This document shows positions 55,830-64,000 of a DNA stretch of 64,000 nt, piece after piece. The stretch covers positions 149,791 through 213,790 of the forward strand of contig JAMWFC010000073.1 in assembly GCA_027475525.1 (NCBI GenBank), in the 5' to 3' direction. The notes under the pieces were generated by a model. That model had not been told where the DNA came from, ran no database searches, and worked only from the letters and a program-made list of their open reading frames with translations. The stretch's first letter is position 1. The number at the start of each line of letters is the position of its first letter. The position numbers were made by a program, and so were the translations under genes. Source of the stretch: Macrolepiota albuminosa (lineage: Eukaryota > Basidiomycota > Agaricomycetes > Agaricales > Agaricaceae).

Positions 55830-57974
55830 CTACACCCAGAGGTGATGAAATACACCACCCAGGCACGACTCAAGTGTTATGCTTCTGCACATATAGTAGC
55901 ACTTAGATGACAAGGGCATGAGGTGCCCACTGTATTCAGTACTAAATATACTGATTTAATGGTGAGAGTTCTCACTATAGAACTCCAGATGTATTTGCAG
56001 CATAAGGCCGCAAGGCAATCAGGGGTGTCAACCCCCTGGAGCCACACATCCAAAGAATGCTCAGCATGTCATAATCAAGACGTTGGAGTTGAGCTAGTGG
56101 AAGCACTAGCATGGGTGCAGGAAGTGCCTGAAGTAAATCCGGTGAGTACCTTTTATACTCCAGCAGGACAAGAGTGGCATGAGGAGCCCCCACACATGTG
56201 TAACCAAGACCTTAGGACAGAGATGTCAGGCCCGGATGGACACAATAGCACTGCATCTAAGGTGGAGAGCAAGGCATCTTTGATGCCACATGTGTCAATA
56301 GTGGAAATGTTGAGCGACAGAGTTGCATATCAATGTATGCACAATGGCAATCTCAGGACTAAGGGACAGTCCCTTATTGACAATCAGGGCATCATATTTG
56401 AGAGCACTAAGCCAATTGACAAGATGCACTTTCAATTTATAAGGCAGGGCCAGGAGAATCAAGCTTCTTCAGAACCAGGGCGGCACAACAATCATGATTG
56501 AGGAGACTTCCTTGATCAAGATGGCGCCACCAGATGTGATGCCCCTGGTAAAGGCCAGGATGAACACCCTGAATCAATTCCCCAAGATGAGGGCAATTAT
56601 GCCCACAGTCAAGGAGGCTTGGAATGTCCGCTGCAGAGTGGACAAGGGAAATCACTTCCCCAAGCTGCTGATTTAGCAACTAGATCTCCAGGCCAGCGGA
56701 AGGCCATTTGGATGCATTGTGAAGTCATGCACAATTGTCTTCATTGAGTAATTGATGATGCCTTGGGAGTAACCTTACAGTTACCAGATGGGGTGAAGCT
56801 GCGTAAAGCAGATAGTAGGCACATCCAAGTTCAGTGACTTGGAGGACTGGGCAATGGACATATGTACCCACCTTGCCATGTGCTTATATGGAGGTGACTG
56901 TATGGAATGAGAACAAATTTTCATTCTGCCCAAGTTCTTGGCTGGAGAGGCCATGGGGTGGTTTTGACAAGCAGTATTGCATGTCAACTGGGTCCAGTGT
57001 GATTGGATGTTCAAAGGAGTCCTTACAGAACTGTACAATTGATTTGTGCACCCATCAATGCTACAGGATGCAAGGCAGGACTTCCAGTCTGCCAAGTACA
57101 CTGAGAAGTTGGGTGTACAAAGGTTCTATGATACCCTTAACAACCATGCCCAGAATATGGCAGTATACCCAGATGGGTACACTATGCTCGAAACATTCCT
57201 GGATGGTATTCCAGCAGACATGCACTGCTATCTGATACATAAGGATGGGCTGTCCCCAGAGGTCACAATGTGGAGGAGTTTGTGGCATATGCCATAAGAA
57301 ATGAGCAGTCTCTTAAGACTGCTAACTACTATGAGCATTGTAGTGGCTACAAAGGAGGAAGCAGGTGACTACTGCCTGCTGGGGCACCCTCACAAGGTCA
57401 GCATGTGGGGACCTTCCTGGCTAAGAAGGCTGACTTGGATTGTGACCGCAACATGCAGTTTGTGGTATGCAGAGCTCCTGCGGCGAATTGAGGATGAAGC
57501 TGCCCATGACCAGAGTGGGTGCTGGATGGAGAACATCCTAAGTCAAGGCCAGAAGTCAAGCCAGCCAACCCACCTGGTCAGACAGGGACCTGCTTTGCAT
57601 GCAGCCAGCCAGGCCATTATGCTACCAATTGCCTTGCAAGGACAGGAGCCCCAAGAAAGGGGTATACACCCCACACCCACCTTTGTGCCATACATACTGC
57701 AGCCATGAGTGGGAGTGACAGAGATATCTCTGCTGAGTCTGAGGCTGAGCACCCCATGGATGATCAAGAGCCGCCAGAGGAGGCAAGCTCCAGGCCTTTC
57801 AGCCCCCCACCCCTGCTACACACAGCTACATCGAGTGGCACCCCAGACATATCCTCATCAAAGATGGCCTCTTCTCCCTCTACACATCCTGCAATGTTTG
57901 TCTCTTCTTCTTCCTCTTTTACTTTTACTCATTTTGGTGTAGGACCCAAACCCACACCACATCATCCCCCTTGA
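55830..57974 (+). pseudogene. Gypsy-M gag, main part (plus)
   Basis: The first frame (55923-56501) contains SLIDNQGIIFES. The middle (57046-57297) contains FQSAKYTEKLGVQRFYDTL and YTMLETFLDGIPADM, a gag capsid block. The end (57519-57974) has the knuckle CFACSQPGHYATNC (CX2CX4HX4C) followed by a Ser/Pro-rich tail. At least three frame changes (about 56.5, 57.3 and 57.5 kb) separate the pieces. No protease follows. Confidence 0.72.
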
Positions 57975-58890
57975 AGTGTTCACATCACTTAACAGTGCAC
58001 ACACCATCCTCGCCAGCCTCTGCACCTGCAGCCACACCCACACCTGTGTCTCCCCCTCAGACTCAGACTCTGACTCCTGTGGTATCCCCAACAACTATGC
58101 CCATGCCCATGCTTACACCAAGCACACTGACTCCACCTCCCACACCAACCTGTGACCCCAGTGCATCCCCACGATGATGATTGCCAGCTATCTAGTGGAC
58201 AAATTACAGATTATTGTCTTGCACTTTCAGAATGTTGATCATGTCCATATGGACGCAGACACAAGCGTTCCCCCCTCCACCACCTCCTCTGCTATGGGCA
58301 AGGGCAAGGGCAAGGCCCAAGTGAAAGGAAGAAAACCTAAAGGCTGCAGACATGCGTTTCCTTGGGAATGTGATAAGGAGAGAGAGAGGGAGAGTGTGCA
58401 TGGTAAAACATGCATTAAAGAGAGGAGGGATTGGATACCTGTGTTTGGTACATGTGGATGCAGACGTAGATACCACAATCATTGTTGCAAGGCAGTTGCA
58501 GGCAGATGTGAGTTCTGAGGATGTTGATGGGGGGGATGTTGACAAGGATGGAGATGTTGGCATGGAAGAAGATGGGAGCATAGAGGACGACAATAACAAT
58601 GCTGCCAATGCTTACAAAGCCCATGCCAACAAAGCCTTGAAACAAAAACAAAAATATAAACTCAAGACCAAATCCAAGAGCAGGAACAAGACAAAGACAA
58701 GGACAAGGACAAAGACCAAGATTAAGACTAAGACTGAAGTATACACCAATAGTGAGAGTGATGCAGACACAGACGCAGATAACTCATTGCAGGTCCACCT
58801 GCTTGCCACAGGCACAACCACAACCACCATCACAGACGCTGGCACAACTACAACCACAACCACAACCACTAGAGTTGCAGTCCGGACTTG
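57975..58890 (+). other. Low-complexity region
   Basis: Microsatellite-like runs dominate: (CAC/CAT)-rich at 58000-58160, AAGAC/AGGACA repeats at about 58660-58730, and ACA/ACC repeats at about 58800-58870. Open frames here encode Lys/Thr or Asp/Asn runs and are not supported as genes. Confidence 0.6.
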
Positions 58891-60199
58891 ATGAGGAGTA
58901 TACTCACCTGCTTGAAGATTGTCATGTGCTCCATCATTTCATCTTCCCAACCATTATCTTCTTGGAATCCGGCATGCGCTCAGTCTGTGCAACAGACATC
59001 TTGGCTACTGCTTGCCATTTGAATCCATGCAAAGTAGTCCTGGTCCTCCTTATCCTTCTCTTGGCTCTGCAATGTTGGGTTGGACGTGTGCAAATCGAAA
59101 GAGAACCCTTGACTCTGCAGGTCCTTCCAGACCTTTCCTATCTTGGAATGTAAACTGGCTCAGGGACTTTGGTAGGCATAGGTCCATGCTTGTTGCATTG
59201 ACACAGACGAAATATGGATCTAGAATGAGTATGTGATTGTTGATAGTTGGGTGTAGCAGGTGTGGCAGCATGCAAGAACACACATGACACCTGTTTGCTG
59301 GCACTTGCACATCTTTCATTCTTGCACCATGTACATGTTCTTACCAATTACTACCTTGCTTAGGCCCTTTTTAAGGAAGACTTGGCCAGATTTAGAGCAA
59401 GGAGAGACAGAGGAAGTGAGGCATGCTATCTACTTGCATTGGAAGGAAAGATTCAGCCAACTGCTGGGTTTGGTGCGCAATCTACCTCATAACCTATCTC
59501 TCTTTTTGAACTTCCACCAGTCTGTAACCACAATAGGGTTGGTACTATTGCTACCACCTTTTCACAAGTTTCAATCATCCACAGATTGTATATTGGGGCA
59601 ATGGCAATTCCTCAAGAGACCATTGCATAGTTTTTGCTACTCTTCTCCTTTTTCTGTGTGGTTTGTGTACTTATCTTGACCCTCCACCTGTCTGGGATGA
59701 ACTATCCGCAATTTTCTGTGAGCTTTCCACCTGCTATTTTGATCATTAATGTTAGTTCTGAAAATCAAGGAATACTATAGAAGCCCATTTGGAGTGACTA
59801 TATTTATTCTGATGATTTTGACTTATGTAGCCTACAGTGCTTTGTTCTTTGCCATCCTTATCAATACTCTCTTTGGATAATCCCCCTTGCCCCTGTTCCT
59901 TGTTATTGGTGTTTTGGTGGCTAACTCATGTATTAGCAAGACTGTCTACATTCACAACCTATTAATTAAGTCATTGTATATCCATTCTTCTGATATTGAG
60001 GAGACCTTGCCTTTGTTACTCACTGCTGTGACTGACGGTCTTCTGATGCTCAACAACATCTGACTCCGCCTTCATGACAAATCAACCCTTCAAACTTGTC
60101 TGGGAACACAGAAGAGATATCAATGATTTTTGTGGTTGGCTTTCTGGAGGACATGCAGATTCACAAGGTCCAACCTTTCTGAAGACAATGTGACTGACA
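58891..60199 (+). pseudogene. Host gene debris, one part resembling an ABC1/ADCK-type kinase end
   Basis: The frame 59260-59679 contains ETEEVRHAIYLHWKERFSQ and LLGLVRNLPHNLSLFL, which resembles the C-terminal helices of ABC1/ADCK atypical kinases. No kinase motif precedes it, so this is tentative. At 59690-60060 a hydrophobic segment (YVAYSALFFAILINTLFG) of unknown origin follows. Frames are broken throughout. Confidence 0.3.
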
Positions 60200-61975
60200 T
60201 TGGTTTAGGAATGAGAGTTTCAGAACATGTTCACCTTCTCAACAGATTTTGAAGCTGCTACTTTGAAGATTTCAAACAAAGAGTACACTGTGTATGGCAG
60301 CATCACTGGAGGTGGTCCTGCCAATACACCAAGCTTAAGGGGCACTTATCCAGGTTATAATGGCACCAACAATCCTTACAATATTGTCACTCTCAATCAG
60401 GGTGGTGTTGTTGTTGATGGAGGAAGGGATGGGACTATGGCATCCTGGCCTGCCACTGTGCCTGGAGAGGAGTCTAATGGACCTTTTGGTGCTGCTGGAA
60501 ACCCTCAGGGAATCAATGTGCCACCCTGAAAACAAATAATTGGTTTTGCAAAGTTCAAGATATGGCAAGCAGCACTGGCAGCTCGCAACAGTTTTCAAGG
60601 GCGGCATGTTGACATTGATAAAGGTGCGGTATTGAAGGCAGAGATGGCAAAGAAGAATCTACACATGAAGTGGGGAGTCAGCCCTGTACCTGGTGGTATG
60701 GGTTTGAGTTCCACAACCTCTGGTGCTGCATCTGCTGGTGCCACAACCGCTTCAGGCTTCCAACAATCTTTGAACAATGGTATTATTGAAGGGGTAGAAT
60801 CCTTTCCTCTGGGCCAAAATAAGGCATTGAGTTCCAGAGATTGAGATTTAGCTGGGCTCAGTGGTATGGGTCTGGGTAGTGCTCAGTTGAACCAATGGAG
60901 AGAGCAGGCCCAACACCAGGATCATCACCTTTCCAACATTATCATTACAAATGGTGGAGCTACTCCTGATCGCAAGGAAGAAGAGAGGTGAGTCATTCTT
61001 AATGGCTCAATTGGTCTGGGTGGGCTTGGTGCCTTTGGTGGTTCTACATGTGGTGCTCATGAGCATGCAGAAGATGATGAGAGAGAGCACTATAGGAAGG
61101 ATAAAGATATCAGCTTATGAAGCCCTCTACTCTGTCCCTCCTGGTAATGCCCCTCTCACAAACTCATTGAGACAATTAGCAAATAGAAATGGTACTGGGA
61201 TGACTGATCATGAGCCTGCAGCTGGGACAAGCCCACTGTCAACTGGGTTTGTTTCTTCCTGCCCTATCCAGCAAGCTCAGGAAGAGTTTGCTGGTCCTTG
61301 GGACAATGTTAAAAATTGTGCCATTCCCATTCCATGCAGCACAATGTCTCAACATTCCAATTCACTGCCTCCATTGAATGGCAGTGTTTTTGATGTTCCT
61401 CCCAGGTCATTCTCTCCCATTGAGTCCCATCAACTGCTTGAGCAAGCTCAACACAACCCTTAATATGGCTCCCTTCGAAACCATACTTGTTCAGAGTCAA
61501 GCGCATCCAGCGTCATAGGTGGTCCACATAGCATAAGCCAAGGCTCTGGATTGGGTAGCAACAGACATGTTAGGGATATAGAGCTTTCCTGAGTGCTTGA
61601 AGTTTTGGACCTTAATGCTGGCAGCGGAAAGATCTTGCCACAACTTCATTCACCTGCCTCTGGTGCAAGTTTGAGGAATGGTGTTGACCAGAATCCTCCT
61701 GTATGTTCATTTTTCAGCTATGTATTTAATATACTCACAAACAGCAGATTAATACGCTCTACATCAGTAACTTGCCAACCTTGTCCAATGGCTTTCCACA
61801 GGACTATCTTGAAGAGAGCCTGAGAGAATTTTTCTCTATATGGGTGGACTTCTGCCGATTGTGCTACCGTCAAAAAAGCAACGGACCCAGATGTGTCAGC
61901 TTTGTCCATGAGTTATCCAGCACCACCTGCCTGTTTAGTACCACATTTGTCAAAGCCTGTTGTGAAAGACGTTGA
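60200..61975 (+). pseudogene. whi3-like: Whi3-like RNA-binding protein pseudogene
   Basis: Pieces in order resemble the fungal cell-cycle RNA-binding protein Whi3: EFQNMFTF..FEAATLKISNKEYTVY (first RRM, about 60210), GFAKFKIWQAALAARNS and DIDKGAVLKAEMAKKNLHMK, then a Gly/Ser/Ala-rich spacer, and YLEESLREFF...RQKSNGPRC (second RRM, about 61806-61895). A possible intron with GTATG lies near 61700-61770. Stops at 60527 and 60842 and several frame changes show it is dead. Whi3-type proteins bind G1-cyclin mRNA. Confidence 0.65.
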
Positions 61976-62320
61976 GTGTTCTGCCGTCATGGCATTGCCC
62001 ATTGTGTCCCATGGATCATCAGCTAATCAGCTGTACTCTCATATTCTTCCTCACTCAAGTTTCCATCATCGGAATAAAATGGCACCTTGGATGTCCTTAG
62101 AGGTAAGGTTCTTTGTACACTCTTCTAAAAGCCATCTACTCGGACAAGTGCCTCCTTCAATGCTGTGATGAGATCAATACCACTTTGAGCAAGATTGTTT
62201 TGGCATCTCACAAGCTTGAACAATTGAGCGAGGGTCATCGACAGATTACTGGAGGATTCATTGTTTCCAGCAGGGTAGGAGGGTTTATGAACAGGGAAGA
62301 TACAGAGGATAGTGGGTGAA
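61976..62320 (+). pseudogene. Unrecognised helical fragment
   Basis: The frame 62113-62319 gives YTLLKAIYSDKCLLQCCDEI and LSKIVLASHKLEQLSEGHRQ, a well-formed helical segment. I do not recognise it. It may be the following part of a host gene; no other exon could be joined. Confidence 0.3.
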
Positions 62321-62920
62321 TTGTGATGGGCATGATGAAGGTTCTGGTATTGGGAGACAAGCGCCTTCTTTTGTCATTACTATTGCATTTAATGTACAAT
62401 ATATTGTTGTCTATTGCTACATTAGCTGCATGTGAGTGTACCAGACCGATGAGGAAGAATATTAGTGTGTGTTCATCATGTGATCAGCACCACACTCATT
62501 GATGCGACAGTGTTTCTAATTGATCTTTCTTGAGAAACATTTAAAGAATTTCTAATCAGTCTTTTTTTAGAAATATATTATGTTTTTACAATTTATTTTT
62601 CTAAAACAACACAAAGAAAGTTTATTGAAAAATATTTTATAAAAAAATTACAAAGGTAACTTTAGAAAAACCAAAAGATACATGTGCCATATTTTTCAAG
62701 AAACAGTCTAGAAACACAATTTGTATTCCCCACATATTTCTTGAGAAATAGAGAAAGAAAATTTTTAAAAATAGCTCAAGAAACACACAAAAAACACAAT
62801 AAGTGTTTTTTTTACTATTTCTCAATTTATACTTTTAGTTTTTCCAGAGAAACACTTGTTAGAAGTCACATGATCTGTTTCTAACAGATGTTTCTCCAGA
62901 AATCTCTGCCATGCCCTGAA
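62321..62920. other. AT-rich DNA with dyad-rich tracts
   Basis: 62500-62880 is very AT-rich with repeated tttcttgagaaa and ttctagaaa-type motifs in both orientations, perhaps a decayed MITE. 62890-62922 carries the half-palindrome shared with 14.1 and 26.9 kb. Confidence 0.45.
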
Positions 62921-64000
62921 GTGAAACCTCTCAACCAGCTCACACATAAGGACGTTGCATGAAACTGGGATAGTAAGTGCCAGAGCATCTTTAATTTGCT
63001 CAGGGAGGCTTTCACAGTTGCCCCCATACTCTGGCACTACAACTGTGCCCTCCCAATTATCCTGGAATGTGATGCCTCCGACTACGCCATTGCTGGGATT
63101 CTCTCACAAATGGGACCTGACAGCAGGGAACCCTGGCCAGTCGCCTTCTATACCCAGTCTATGATCAATGCTGAGCTCAACTACAACATCTACAATAAGG
63201 AGCTCCTTGCCATTGCTGAAGTCTTCAAGCAGTGTTGAGCCTACCTTGAAGGGGCCCAGCACCAGATTCAGGTCTACTTGGATCACAACAACCTGCAGTA
63301 CATTACCACAACTAAGCAACTGAGTCGACATCAGGCCCAGTGGTCTGAGATCCTCTTGGAATATGACTTCACAATCAGTACTGCCTAAGATGACTCAGAG
63401 CTAAACCCAATGCACTCATCCAATGATCTGACATCTACCACAAGAAGTCATTTGAGGTGGAATGCAATGCATTCAATCATTGCATGGTGATCCCTCCCAA
63501 ATATCTGAATGCCATACTAATCCTAAATGACAAAGGAACCCTGAGCCAGATCTGCTGCACCCCCCAAGACAAGTACTTCACCGATCACAACCCCTGCAAC
63601 CCCCTCAATGGAATTGATCTAGATCCCACCTTCTCCTTGTCCTCTGACAAAAAGCTTCTCCTCTGGAACGGCTACATCTATATTCCAGATCATGCCTGGC
63701 TTTGATACAATGTCCTTTGCCAGCACCACAACCACATGCTCCAGAGACACTCTGGAATATGTAAGACCCTCCAGCTTGTCTCCTGAACTTATTTCTGGCC
63801 AGGATTAAAGAAGGATGTGACCTGCTACATTCAATCATGCCAACACTGCCTCTGGCTCTATGGGCTGCTAAAACCCCTGCCAGTCAGATGATGCCCCTGG
63901 TCCTCCATATCAATGGATCACATCATTGAACTCCCAGAATCTGAAGGGTTTGATGCCATTCTTGTTGTTGTGTGTAGGCTAACCAAGCAGGGCATTGTTT
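62921..64000 (+). pseudogene. Decayed Gypsy-S-type pol: RNase H and integrase start
   Basis: Colinear with 44550-45640 of Gypsy-S. It contains AFTVAPILWHYNCALPIILE, CDASDYAIAGILSQMGPD and NKELLAIAEVFKQC, then integrase pieces up to the window edge. Most differences from Gypsy-S are C-to-T or G-to-A, especially at CpG. There are several stops. It continues past the end of the window. Confidence 0.82.

Noticed and set aside
58352..58891. 179-codon frame with Lys/Thr repeats
   Set aside because: Translation of microsatellite-like DNA; no conserved feature and repeats continue outside the frame.

Overview
The window looks like a transposon-dense, probably heterochromatic stretch of a filamentous basidiomycete (Agaricomycetes-like) genome. 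The reasons are short GT-AG introns of about 45-60 bases, a DIRS-like tyrosine-recombinase element, a chromodomain Gypsy element that appears to prime itself, a Whi3-like RRM pseudogene, a DUF6534-like membrane-protein gene, and Tc1/mariner and Copia copies typical of these fungi. There is no bacterial-style operon, no CRISPR array and no convincing rRNA or tRNA gene. Names such as LTR-A, Gypsy-S and Gypsy-M are labels used only in this annotation.

Layout. 0.9-5.6 kb: DIRS-like element on the minus strand, split by a solo LTR. 5.6-9.4 kb: SINE-like copy, Copia-like solo LTR, minisatellite, MITE. 10.2-12.3 kb: decayed spliced DUF6534-like gene (minus). 13.5-20.4 kb: degenerate tandem repeats, a 54-base palindrome, a 2.4 kb composite inverted repeat flanked by tRNA-derived SINEs, and an array of tRNA-like A-box/B-box modules. 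21.2-23.9 kb: pieces of a second Gypsy family (Gypsy-M). 24.9-27.3 kb: three solo LTR-A copies. 28.27-29.94 kb: the one apparently intact host gene, a nine-exon class-V aminotransferase. 30-34 kb: AT-rich repeat debris. 34.6-51.5 kb: a Copia element (minus) inserted in an LTR-A copy and itself split by an 11 kb Gypsy chromovirus (Gypsy-S, plus), which carries another LTR-A. 51.5-58 kb: head-to-head Gypsy-M remnants, the plus copy split by a Tc1/mariner element that again carries LTR-A. 58-62.3 kb: host pseudogene remnants including a whi3-like gene. 62.9-64 kb: heavily decayed relative of Gypsy-S pol.

The central structure is a five-level nest: Gypsy-M pol, then LTR-A, then Copia, then Gypsy-S, then LTR-A. 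The Copia, Gypsy-S and inner LTR-A junctions have exact 5-base target duplications. Gypsy-S is GC-rich and recent-looking but dead: its RT YxDD is YLDN, the integrase catalytic Glu is Lys, and most in-frame stops are explained by C-to-T changes (CGA to TGA). It also carries a 13-base leader match to its own putative transcript start, a tandem pair of retropepsin-like domains, and an antisense, apparently spliced reading frame with a Zn2Cys6-like cysteine pattern between pol and the 3' LTR. Functional assignments rest on motif recognition by eye; no database search was possible.
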